From: Eubacteriales bacterium
Lineage (GTDB): Bacteria > Bacillota > Clostridia > Christensenellales > CAG-138
DNA: 6,053 bases
Direction: 5' to 3'
Assembly: GCA_028701165.1 (NCBI GenBank)
Contig: JAQVRG010000101.1
Coordinates: 1-6,053, forward strand
A program made the translations under genes and the position numbers. Below are positions 1-5,789 of this stretch, in pieces. Below the pieces are notes generated by a model. The model did no database searches, was not told the origin of the DNA, and saw only the letters and a list, made by a program, of their open reading frames with translations. Numbering within the stretch: position 1 is the first letter of the stretch; every line of letters begins with the position of its first letter.

Positions 1-152
1 ACGGCGCAAGGCTCGACGAGCTTCTTTCCAACCTCGAGGACGAGCTGGAGGCCACGCATGTCGCCGAGCAGCTTACGGCCAAAGGCAAAGCCAAAGAAAA
101 GCCGAAAACCGGAAAAAAAGACGGCGATCAAGGCGAGGATACAGATAAATAA
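1..152 (+). CDS. C-terminal fragment of an unidentified protein with a charged tail
   Basis: The frame beginning at base 3 is open from the window edge to a TAA at 150-152 and gives about 49 residues. It starts with a short acidic, helix-like stretch (LDELLSNLEDELEATHVAEQL) and runs into a tail of almost only K, E, D, G, P, T and Q. Tails like this are usually disordered and solvent exposed. The stop lies 30 bases before the cysS ATG, and I see no terminator or promoter between them, so the two genes are probably one transcription unit. There is no motif from which to name the product, and the N-terminal part is outside the window. I chose this frame over the other two because of its acidic helix composition and because it stops just before the cysS ribosome binding site. 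Another frame stays open across the cysS start and is unlikely to be real. Confidence 0.6.
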   Translation, partial: GARLDELLSNLEDELEATHVAEQLTAKGKAKEKPKTGKKDGDQGEDTDK

Positions 153-172
153 GGAACAAACCATTATATATT

Positions 173-178
173 GGAGGT
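173..178 (+). promoter_or_regulatory. Ribosome binding site of cysS
   Basis: GGAGGT lies five to six bases before the ATG at 183. It decides the start codon: an in-frame TTG at 171 would add four residues (MEVS), but it overlaps this Shine-Dalgarno sequence and has none of its own, so ATG 183 is the start. Confidence 0.85.
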
Positions 179-182
179 ATCT

Positions 183-1571
183 ATGCAGATATACAACACC
201 ATGTCCCGCAAAAAAGAGGAGCTCGTGCCGCTCGTGCCGGGCGAGATCAAGATGTACGTTTGCGGCCCCACGGTCTACAACTTCTTCCACATCGGCAACG
301 CGCGCCCCTTCGTGGTGTTCGACACCTTCCGCCGCTACCTTGAGTATCAGGGCTATAAGGTGACGTTCGTGCAGAACTTCACGGACATCGACGACAAGCT
401 CATCCGCAAGGCGAACGAGGAAGGCTGCACCGTGCAGGAGGTTGCCGACCGCTATATCAAGGAGTATTACACCGACGCGGACGCGCTCTCCGTAGAGCGC
501 GCGACCGTCAACCCGCGCGCGACGGAGCACGTTAAGGAGATCATCGATCTCGTGCAGACGCTCATCGACAAGGGGCACGCCTACCCCGCCCCCAACGGCG
601 ACGTGTATTTTGCCGTGCGTACCTTCCCCGGCTACGGCAAGCTTTCCGGGCAAGCGATCGACGATCTGGAGAGCGGCGCGCGCATCGACCCCACCGAGAT
701 CAAGCACGATCCTCTGGACTTCGCCCTTTGGAAGGGCGCGAAGCCGGGCGAACCGAGCTGGCCCACGCCTTGGGGCAACGGCCGTCCCGGCTGGCATATC
801 GAGTGCTCCGCGATGAGCATGTCCATACTCGGCCCCACCTTCGATATCCAAGCGGGCGGGCAGGATCTCATATTCCCGCACCACGAGAACGAGATCGCGC
901 AGAGCGAGGCGGCGACGGGCAAGCCCTTCGCCCGTTACTGGATGCACAACGGCTACATCAATATCGACAATCAAAAGATGTCCAAATCCCTCGGTAATTT
1001 TAAGCTCGTGCGCGAGATCGCCAAGGAATACGATCTGGAGGCCGTGCGCTTGTTCCTGCTCTCCGCGCAGTACCGCAACCCCGTCAACTTCGCGCCCGAG
1101 CTCGTGGAGCAGGCGCAAAACGCGCTCGTCCGCCTGCGCACCGCCAAGGAACGCTTGGACGGCGCGCCCGTGGGCGAAGCAAACGACGAGGACGCGGCGT
1201 TTATCAAACAGGTGGACGGCTACCGCGACGCGTTCTGCGCCGCCATGGACGACGACCTCAACACGGCGGACGCCTTGGGCGCGCTCTTTGAGCTGACCCG
1301 CGCGATCAATACGTTCGTGACCGACCCGCACAGCGAAGCGGCGCTCGCACACGCAAAGAAGATCTTCGGCGATCTCTGCGCTGTGCTGGGGCTTTTGCAG
1401 CATAAGGCGGACGACGCGTTCCCCGCCGAGGCTATGGCGCTTCTTGACGCGCGCACCGCCGCGCGCGCCGCGAAGGACTGGGCGAAGGCGGACGAGATCC
1501 GCGAACAGCTCAAGGCTATGGGCTTCGCCGTAGAGGACTCCAAGGAAGGTGCTAAATTAAAAAAGCTATAA
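183..1571 (+). CDS. cysS: Cysteinyl-tRNA synthetase (CysRS)
   Basis: Cytoplasmic class I aminoacyl-tRNA synthetase that activates cysteine with ATP and transfers it to tRNA-Cys. From ATG 183 it is 462 residues, the normal full length (E. coli about 461). The catalytic Rossmann fold carries CGPTVYN with the first zinc ligand Cys27, the HIGH-type motif as HIGN at 36-39, the FTDIDDK segment, and GWHIEC with Cys208. His233 and Glu237 in FPHHENE complete the four zinc ligands, and the KMSKS loop is at 265-269. The C-terminal helical part ends in the typical KDWAKADEIREQL segment used for tRNA binding. HIGN rather than HIGH is normal for Bacillus-type CysRS. It follows the partial upstream gene by 30 bases, so it is probably co-transcribed with it. 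No T-box leader is possible in that gap. It is followed by the hairpin repeat at 1601-1786 and not by a U-tract terminator. All catalytic motifs are intact. Confidence 0.98.
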   Translation: MQIYNTMSRKKEELVPLVPGEIKMYVCGPTVYNFFHIGNARPFVVFDTFRRYLEYQGYKVTFVQNFTDIDDKLIRKANEEGCTVQEVADRYIKEYYTDADALSVERATVNPRATEHVKEIIDLVQTLIDKGHAYPAPNGDVYFAVRTFPGYGKLSGQAIDDLESGARIDPTEIKHDPLDFALWKGAKPGEPSWPTPWGNGRPGWHIECSAMSMSILGPTFDIQAGGQDLIFPHHENEIAQSEAATGKPFARYWMHNGYINIDNQKMSKSLGNFKLVREIAKEYDLEAVRLFLLSAQYRNPVNFAPELVEQAQNALVRLRTAKERLDGAPVGEANDEDAAFIKQVDGYRDAFCAAMDDDLNTADALGALFELTRAINTFVTDPHSEAALAHAKKIFGDLCAVLGLLQHKADDAFPAEAMALLDARTAARAAKDWAKADEIREQLKAMGFAVEDSKEGAKLKKL

Positions 1572-1600
1572 CGCTTCGCGTTTCGGACATAATTCAGCTT

Positions 1601-1786
1601 GGGGTTCGGGGAACCGCAGTTCCCCGGAGGCTTCGTTCGTTTGCGGCGACATGTGCGCCGCAAACGCGAGCCCTTGCCATCGCAAGGGCTTCCCCGCACT
1701 TTGCAACGGCCGTGAACGCAGTGAACAGTTGCAAAGTGTAAACTCGGCAAAGGTCGAATGACCTTTGCCGAAAGCGAAGCGTCGTC
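1601..1786 (-). repeat. Structured intergenic repeat, copy A (multi-hairpin)
   Basis: Most of the 305-base gap after cysS is a series of stem-loops, and read on the minus strand it aligns along its length with 5485-5676. In that order: hairpin 1 (1745-1770, 11 pairs, four-base loop), hairpin 2 (1697-1738, 11 pairs around a 20-base inner part), hairpin 3 (1669-1690, 9 pairs), hairpin 4 (1638-1666, 11 perfect pairs, loop CACATGT). Then comes a linker shared with copy B (AACGAACGAAGCCTCCGGGG) that leads into hairpin 5 (1608-1625, 7 or more pairs). Hairpins 1, 2 and 4 keep pairing in both copies despite sequence changes on both arms. No hairpin is followed by a T-run on the plus strand, so it is not a plain terminator for cysS. 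It could be a REP- or MITE-like mobile palindromic repeat or a structured RNA; the class is not recognised. Confidence 0.8.
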
Positions 1787-1821
1787 AATATTATAATTCT
1801 GTAAACAAACCGTGGCGGCGC

Positions 1822-1850
1822 TTGTGTTTTCGGGCGTCGCCAATTATGAT
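1822..1850 (+). promoter_or_regulatory. Probable sigma-A-type promoter of the SH3/sortase operon
   Basis: TTGTGT (1822-1827) and TATGAT (1845-1850) are separated by exactly 17 bases, a good match to a -35/-10 pair. Transcription would start near 1857, giving a leader of about 20 bases that contains the AAAGGA ribosome binding site (1864-1869) of the gene at 1877. A perfect TATAAT at 1792-1797 has no acceptable -35 at the right distance and is less likely. Confidence 0.55.
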
Positions 1851-1876
1851 AACACTACCATGGAAAGGAAATACCT

Positions 1877-2278
1877 ATGTACTTTTTTAACATTTTTGAG
1901 ATCGTCCTCGGCCTCTACCTGCTTTATGCCGCCGTTACGGGCAAGGGCAAGTATTACGAAAACGAGTTCTGCAAGGTACCGCGCGAGCAGTATGTAAAGG
2001 TCATGCGCATCTTCGCGTGGTGCGTAGGCGTACTCATCATGGTTTCCCCCATCTTGCAGCTCACGGGCGTCATCACCGAGACCTCCCCTTGGGGCTGGAT
2101 CCTTTGGTGCATCAATATGCTCGGCATCATAGGCATGCTCATCGCCAACGTCAAAATGACCGACCGCGAAAAGGCCAAGGCCGCGCAGGGCCGTACGCCC
2201 TCCAAGCCCGCCGGCAAGGACGTCAGCGCCGCGTTCGTGTTCGACGAGGACGACGGCAAACCCGAAAAGAAAGCATAA
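1877..2278 (+). CDS. Small three-helix membrane protein, function unknown
   Basis: A 133-residue protein starting at ATG 1877, with AAAGGA seven bases upstream. Hydrophobic segments at about residues 3-20, 43-66 and 71-91 look like three membrane helices. The loop between helices 1 and 2 is rich in Lys and Arg (K23, K25, K33, R36, K41, R44), so by the positive-inside rule it faces the cytoplasm, which puts the N-terminus outside. The last 40 or so residues are highly charged (TDREKAKAAQ then FDEDDGKPEKKA) and would be a flexible cytoplasmic tail. I see no enzymatic motif and do not recognise the family. The next gene starts 32 bases downstream, so it is probably the first gene of the operon with the two secreted SH3 proteins. 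A role in helping or anchoring them is only a guess from position. Confidence 0.8.
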   Translation: MYFFNIFEIVLGLYLLYAAVTGKGKYYENEFCKVPREQYVKVMRIFAWCVGVLIMVSPILQLTGVITETSPWGWILWCINMLGIIGMLIANVKMTDREKAKAAQGRTPSKPAGKDVSAAFVFDEDDGKPEKKA

Positions 2279-2310
2279 CGACACTTTATATATGTAGGAG
2301 AATTACCGCA

Positions 2311-3714
2311 ATGAAGAAAACGATGAAACGCATCCTCTCCGCAGCGCTCTGCGCGCTGACGCTGCTTGCGGCCGTACCCGCCTTTGCCGCGACAGGCACA
2401 GCGGCCGCCGGCACCAAGGTCTATGTCGGCGCAAGCACCGCGCAGGAGATGGGCACCATCAACACCGCGGGGCAGGTCACGATCCTCGGCGAATCCGGCG
2501 ACTTTTACCAGATCAGCGCCAGCGGCGGCACGGGCTATGTGCTCAAATCCATGGTAACGCCGGACGCTTCCGGCACCACCACGACGACCGCGGCAACGCC
2601 CACTGCGACCCCCGCCGCTAACGCGGGCTATGTCACTGGCGTAAACAACGACGCGCCGCTGCGCGCCGAAGCGAGCAAGTCCAGCACGCTTTTGGAAAAC
2701 GCGCCGCTGCACTCCGCGCTTGTGATCCTCTCCACCTCCGGCGACTATACGCAGGTCACAACGGCCGCGGGCAACACGGGCTTCATCCTCTCCAAATATG
2801 TAGCCTACGGTACCCCCTCCGCCCCCGCCGCCGCGTCCAACGCAAACGACGTGATGCTGGAAACGCCGCAGCAGATGGTGAGCGTTGCAAAAACCATCTA
2901 CATGCGCAAAACGCCCAACAAATCCACCAAGAGCAGCAACGTGGTCAAAAAGCTCTCCGGCGTGAAGGGGCATGTTTTCAACGTCATCGGCACCAACGGC
3001 TCCACATGGTATAAGGCTACCTACGGCGAGTATACCGGCTATGTGCTCATGGTCGATCTCGCCTCCCCGAGCGCTGCGGGCACGCTTTCCGCAGGCTCCT
3101 ACGCCACGGGCGATAAAGCGAAGGACAAGTGGGGCGAGATCGTGAAGATCGACGGCACCAACATCGGCACCGCCTTTGGCAAGCTCTACGACAACAGCAT
3201 CTACTGCAACGGCCTGAACAAGAAAAACGAGTACTATTACAACGGCTACGACGGCAGAAAGAACTACTTCTATATGCTAAGCCCGCAGGGCGCCCCCATC
3301 CATGTGCTCATGAGTCACAACATGCAATCCTCCAAGACGGGCGGCCATTATCTGCACCATGTGCAAAACGCGTGGCTGGGCGTATCCAAATGCGAAAAGT
3401 GCAAGGAATCCTGCGCAAACGCGAAAACCTCTATCTTCTATATCAACTATGACGGCAAAACGCAGTGGCAGCTCATCGGCTTCTTTGAGGGCAACGCCTC
3501 CATGCGCAATTACGCCGCCGTGAACTTCGGTCTTACCGGCGCCGCCAAGAAGGGCTGGATCGACACGTTCCTTTCCTACTGTACCTCCAAATATAAGGGC
3601 GCGGTACTCGGCTCCGCCGCCGATACGGACGATGTGATGTCCTTCATCACCTGCGGCGATAACGGCAGCAAGGGCGGCACCTACCTTTGCATGCTTTTAA
3701 AGGCCGTAGCCTAA
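2311..3714 (+). CDS. Secreted protein: three SH3-like domains plus a sortase-like domain lacking the catalytic Arg
   Basis: 467 residues from ATG 2311, with AGGAG ten bases upstream. The frame is open further 5', but only this ATG gives a signal peptide: MKKTMKRIL, a hydrophobic core, then a cleavage site after AFA (residue 26). Three bacterial SH3-like repeats follow at about 35-83, 106-167 and 192-250, each ending in a TGYVL/TGFIL-type strand and separated by Ala/Thr/Pro linkers. In known families such domains often bind cell wall. Residues about 273-467 resemble a class B sortase: WGEIVKIDGTNI, SHNM with His336, and FITCGD with Cys448. After Cys448 there is no Arg at all; Tyr458 sits where the second sortase in the window has Arg265. 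Cys361, Cys364 and Cys368 follow a conserved LHHVQNAWLG. Transpeptidase activity is therefore doubtful. The predicted cleavable signal peptide would release it from the membrane, unlike typical sortases. It lies 32 and 39 bases from its neighbours, so it is likely in one operon with them. Confidence 0.85.
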   Translation: MKKTMKRILSAALCALTLLAAVPAFAATGTAAAGTKVYVGASTAQEMGTINTAGQVTILGESGDFYQISASGGTGYVLKSMVTPDASGTTTTTAATPTATPAANAGYVTGVNNDAPLRAEASKSSTLLENAPLHSALVILSTSGDYTQVTTAAGNTGFILSKYVAYGTPSAPAAASNANDVMLETPQQMVSVAKTIYMRKTPNKSTKSSNVVKKLSGVKGHVFNVIGTNGSTWYKATYGEYTGYVLMVDLASPSAAGTLSAGSYATGDKAKDKWGEIVKIDGTNIGTAFGKLYDNSIYCNGLNKKNEYYYNGYDGRKNYFYMLSPQGAPIHVLMSHNMQSSKTGGHYLHHVQNAWLGVSKCEKCKESCANAKTSIFYINYDGKTQWQLIGFFEGNASMRNYAAVNFGLTGAAKKGWIDTFLSYCTSKYKGAVLGSAADTDDVMSFITCGDNGSKGGTYLCMLLKAVA

Positions 3715-3753
3715 GCACACGCTTACGCATTTTACGAAAGGAGACCGCATTCC

Positions 3754-4542
3754 ATGCAACGCTGTTTGAAAAAAGCTCTCTGTACGGTACTCAGCCTTTG
3801 TTTTCTGATATGCCTGTTCCCCTTTGCGACGCTTGCGGAAAGCAAAACGGGTTATGTAAAAGCCGGAACGCCGCTTTCCGCGAACGTATGTTCCGACGTC
3901 GGCTGCGGCTGGCAGGTCGTCGGCTCTCTCCCCGCAGGCGAGGTCACCATAACCAGCGAGCAGGAGGGCTACTACTTCGTCTCCATGGGCGGACGGCAGG
4001 GCTTCGTGTATAAAACCGACATCTCCTTCACGCCACCCGCCGCAACGGCGACCACGGCGGCCGCCTCCACGACTACGAAATCCGCTTCTTCCTCCAGCAC
4101 AAAGAAGTCCAGCGTCACCTACGGGCATGTCGTCAACTGCGAGGAATGGGTCAACATCAACCGCAAGGCCGAAAAGGACGCGCTGGGCAAGGTCTATAAA
4201 AACGATCTGCTCGCCATTCTCGGCACCTCCGGCGAGTATACCAAGGTCAAGACCATGAAGAACACCACCGGCTACGTCAAGTCCAGCTACATCGAAAAGG
4301 GGCTTCTATCCAAGGGTGACGACGTATTTTCCAATCCCTTCAAGGTGAAGTCCACGCAGAAGAATATATGGCTGCGCAACACGCCGGTCGCGTCCTCCTC
4401 GGGCAGCAACGTCAACCGCAAGCTTTCGGATATGATGGATAAGGAGTTCCTCGCGGTGGCGGAAAACGAAGATTGGTATCTCCTTAAGTACGAGGACTGC
4501 ACGGGCTACGGCCGCAAAGAGGATTTTACGAAGGTAAAGTAA
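3754..4542 (+). CDS. Secreted SH3-like domain protein (three repeats, no catalytic domain)
   Basis: 262 residues from ATG 3754, with AAAGGAG ten bases upstream. A signal peptide has a basic start (MQRCLKK), a hydrophobic core and likely cleavage after TLA (residue 28). Three SH3-like domains follow at about 33-92, 122-182 and 197-260, with a low-complexity Ala/Thr/Ser linker at 94-119. The third repeat resembles the third repeat of the preceding protein: I[WY][LM]R.TP, then SSxxSNV..KLS, then WY..........TGY. The two genes are therefore probably paralogous, this one lacking the sortase-like domain. Cys46 and Cys51 in the first repeat could form a disulfide outside the cell. There is no cell-wall sorting motif at the C-terminus. 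It is probably the last gene of the operon, since a strong terminator begins 29 bases after its stop. A cell-wall binding or accessory role is inference from the SH3 fold only. Confidence 0.85.
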   Translation: MQRCLKKALCTVLSLCFLICLFPFATLAESKTGYVKAGTPLSANVCSDVGCGWQVVGSLPAGEVTITSEQEGYYFVSMGGRQGFVYKTDISFTPPAATATTAAASTTTKSASSSSTKKSSVTYGHVVNCEEWVNINRKAEKDALGKVYKNDLLAILGTSGEYTKVKTMKNTTGYVKSSYIEKGLLSKGDDVFSNPFKVKSTQKNIWLRNTPVASSSGSNVNRKLSDMMDKEFLAVAENEDWYLLKYEDCTGYGRKEDFTKVK

Positions 4543-4571
4543 CCCAACCAAGCTGCAAAGATACGGGAAAG

Positions 4572-4601
4572 GAAGAAGCGCCGCTTCTTCTTTTCTTTTT
4601 T
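4572..4601 (+). terminator. Strong intrinsic terminator of the SH3/sortase operon
   Basis: GAAGAAGC (4572-4579), loop GCC and GCTTCTTC (4583-4590) form a perfect 8-pair stem, followed at once by TTTTCTTTTTT (4591-4601). A-rich bases at 4568-4571 can lengthen the stem by pairing into the T-tract. It separates the three-gene operon from the sortase gene at 4660. Confidence 0.9.
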
Positions 4602-4610
4602 GCGCGCCTG

Positions 4611-4619
4611 TGATACAAT
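4611..4619 (+). promoter_or_regulatory. Extended -10 promoter of the second sortase gene
   Basis: TGATACAAT fits the extended -10 consensus TGnTATAAT with one mismatch (hexamer TACAAT, 4614-4619). No good -35 is present: the position 17 bases upstream falls inside the T-tract of the preceding terminator (4591-4596, TTTTCT), which is acceptable for an extended -10 promoter. Transcription would start near 4626, about 34 bases before the ATG. Confidence 0.6.
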
Positions 4620-4659
4620 ACCCCGTGATTTGTAACGATGTGAAAGGATCTTCTTTTTC

Positions 4660-5481
4660 ATGAGACGCATAACCCGTTTGGTGGCGATCCTGCTGGCGGC
4701 GCTGTTTATCGCCGGCATCTTCTTCAGCATCTTTGCTTCGACAGCGTACGCAAAGGAAAAAACAAAAGCCACGCCCAAGCCTACGGTTTCCCCCACGCCT
4801 ACGCCTTGGCAGTCCTTGGGCGCTGCGACGCCTTCGCCTACCCCGCCCGCCGTGACGCCGCAGCCCACGCCAACCCCCGACGGTACAAGCGCCGCCGCAA
4901 CGCCTACAGTACCCGCTGCAAAGGGCGACGTGTGGGGCAGCGTGAAGATACCCGGCGGCAAAGCCTACAGTATCTACAGCAACCGTTCCGACGGCAAGGG
5001 CGGCTATTACTACAACAAGGACTATAATCACATCTTTGCCATGACCCCGCAGGGCGCGCAGGTCGCCGTGATCATGGGACATAACATGCGCAAATCCGGC
5101 AAGATGTTCCATGCCCTTCATCATGTGCAGAACGCTTGGCTTGGCAAGGGCAAATGCGAGCGCTGCGGCGCAAGCTGCACAAGCGCCAACAAAGCAAGCA
5201 CGTTTGATCTTGAGTACGACGGCTATAAAAAATGGGATCTTGTGTGCTTCTATGAAACAGAATCCAACGAACCCGCCTCCACGCTTTCCTTTAACGCCCT
5301 CTCCACAGGCAGCGCAGGCGCGTGGCTCGATTACCAGCTCTCCCGCGCGGGCAGCTCCCCAAAGGGGATGACGGTGGGCACGGCCTCCGCCGGCGACAAG
5401 CTGATGATCCTCATCACCTGCGGGGATAAGATCGGCGGCAGCACCGGCGCAAGATTATACATGATATTAAAGGCGGCGTAA
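4660..5481 (+). CDS. Class B-type sortase with Pro/Thr-rich stalk and Cys-rich insert
   Basis: 273 residues from ATG 4660, with AAAGGA 11 bases upstream. Sortases are surface transpeptidases that cleave a sorting motif through a Cys thioester and join the protein to cell wall or pilin. Here a basic N-terminus and one hydrophobic helix (about 7-30, ending AYA, so either anchor or cleaved signal) lead into a Pro/Thr-rich stalk (about 37-87, several PTPTP units). The compact catalytic domain spans about 91-273. Triad candidates are His141 in GHNM, Cys254 in LITCGD and Arg265 in GARLYMILK. The C-terminal order resembles SrtB (D-x-[IL]-M-x-L-x-T-C, then Arg 10 or 11 residues later). An unusual segment, LHHVQNAWLG followed by Cys166, Cys169 and Cys173, is shared with the protein at 2311-3714. 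It has its own promoter behind a terminator and so may be regulated apart from the SH3 operon. No substrate gene is adjacent. Confidence 0.85.
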   Translation: MRRITRLVAILLAALFIAGIFFSIFASTAYAKEKTKATPKPTVSPTPTPWQSLGAATPSPTPPAVTPQPTPTPDGTSAAATPTVPAAKGDVWGSVKIPGGKAYSIYSNRSDGKGGYYYNKDYNHIFAMTPQGAQVAVIMGHNMRKSGKMFHALHHVQNAWLGKGKCERCGASCTSANKASTFDLEYDGYKKWDLVCFYETESNEPASTLSFNALSTGSAGAWLDYQLSRAGSSPKGMTVGTASAGDKLMILITCGDKIGGSTGARLYMILKAA

Positions 5482-5484
5482 GGC

Positions 5485-5676
5485 TGCGCTACGCTTTCGC
5501 GCCCGGTCATACGACCGGGCGCGCGTTTTCAAAGCGCAGCTGTTCGCAGCCGCTTCGCGCGCTGCTCACGGTCGTTGCGCTTTGCATAGATACCCTTGCT
5601 TCGCAAGGCCGCCGTTCGCGGCGCGCATGTCGCCGCGAACGAACAAGCCTCCGGGAGCTGTCGCCCCCGAAACCCC
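5485..5676 (+). repeat. Structured intergenic repeat, copy B (multi-hairpin)
   Basis: Begins only a few bases after the stop of the sortase gene and aligns with the reverse complement of 1601-1786. Hairpin 1 is 5498-5523 (11 pairs, loop ATAC). Hairpin 2 is 5530-5584 (11 positions including one G-T wobble, around a larger inner part). Hairpin 3 is 5594-5608 (6 pairs). Hairpin 4 is 5613-5641 (11 perfect pairs, loop CGCATGT). The conserved linker AACGAACAAGCCTCCGGG follows. Hairpin 5 of copy A is hardly preserved here (about 4 pairs). Between the copies, hairpin 1 has five and hairpin 2 four compensatory pair changes. The copies are in opposite orientation relative to transcription of the flanking genes, which argues against a simple 3' UTR element and fits a dispersed repeat or an independent RNA. 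Confidence 0.8.
5498..5529 (+). terminator. Possible terminator of the second sortase gene, formed by repeat hairpin 1
   Basis: CGCGCCCGGTC / GACCGGGCGCG forms an 11-pair GC-rich stem with a four-base loop, 16 bases after the sortase stop. It is followed by CGTTTT, a short and interrupted T-tract. It probably ends or slows transcription, but the T-tract is weak and the equivalent hairpin in copy A has none, so termination may be incidental to the repeat. Confidence 0.45.
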
Positions 5677-5698
5677 TTTTTCCTATCTTTACTGTTTT

Positions 5699-5718
5699 CG
5701 CGCATGTCGCCGCGAACG
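5699..5718 (+). repeat. Orphan half of repeat hairpin 4
   Basis: CGCGCATGTCGCCGCGAACG here is identical to 5622-5641: the loop and 3' arm of hairpin 4 of copy B, without the matching 5' arm. It is a 20-base direct repeat at a distance of 77 bases and suggests a truncated third copy or a local duplication. The palindrome GATCGATC follows directly (5719-5726). Confidence 0.8.
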
Positions 5719-5789
5719 GATCGATCTTTTCTTTTTTATGCCATAGGAAATTCCTATACCCAACCGGCTTTTTCGGTCGTATATTTTTC

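Noticed and set aside
1594..1788. Minus-strand reading frame of 64 codons, and a plus-strand frame at 5596-5817, sharing the peptide GAHVAANE
   Set aside because: They are translations of the same structured repeat (hairpin 4 region). They differ in upstream and downstream frame, have no ribosome binding site, and similarity is explained by the DNA repeat. Similar short proteins in databases would probably be spurious too.
1792..1797. Perfect TATAAT as promoter for the gene at 1877
   Set aside because: No -35-like hexamer occurs 15-19 bases upstream; the pair at 1822-1850 has correct spacing and a closer start site. It may still contribute.
1220..1843. Minus-strand open frame of 207 codons spanning the end of cysS and the repeat
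   Set aside because: It is antisense to the conserved cysS C-terminus and passes through all repeat hairpins; no protein motif is visible.
2017..2310. Upstream extension of the SH3-sortase reading frame
   Set aside because: It overlaps the membrane protein gene in another frame, reads as low-complexity Arg/His sequence, and would bury the clear signal peptide starting at 2311, which has its own ribosome binding site.
1954..2973. Minus-strand open frame of 339 codons
   Set aside because: It is antisense to the membrane protein and the SH3-sortase gene, with low-complexity Gly/Arg-rich translation typical of the opposite strand of GC-rich genes, and has no convincing start signal.
4306..5124. 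Minus-strand open frame of 272 codons
   Set aside because: It runs antisense through two genes, a terminator and a promoter, with low-complexity Arg/Gly composition. It is a shadow of the Pro/Thr-rich stalk of the sortase.
5740..5785. Small palindromes ATAGGAAATTCCTAT and ACCG...CGGT as a terminator or operator before gcvT
   Set aside because: As hairpins the stems are only about 5 and 4 pairs. The first could be a protein-binding site, but there is no supporting second site or regulator in view.
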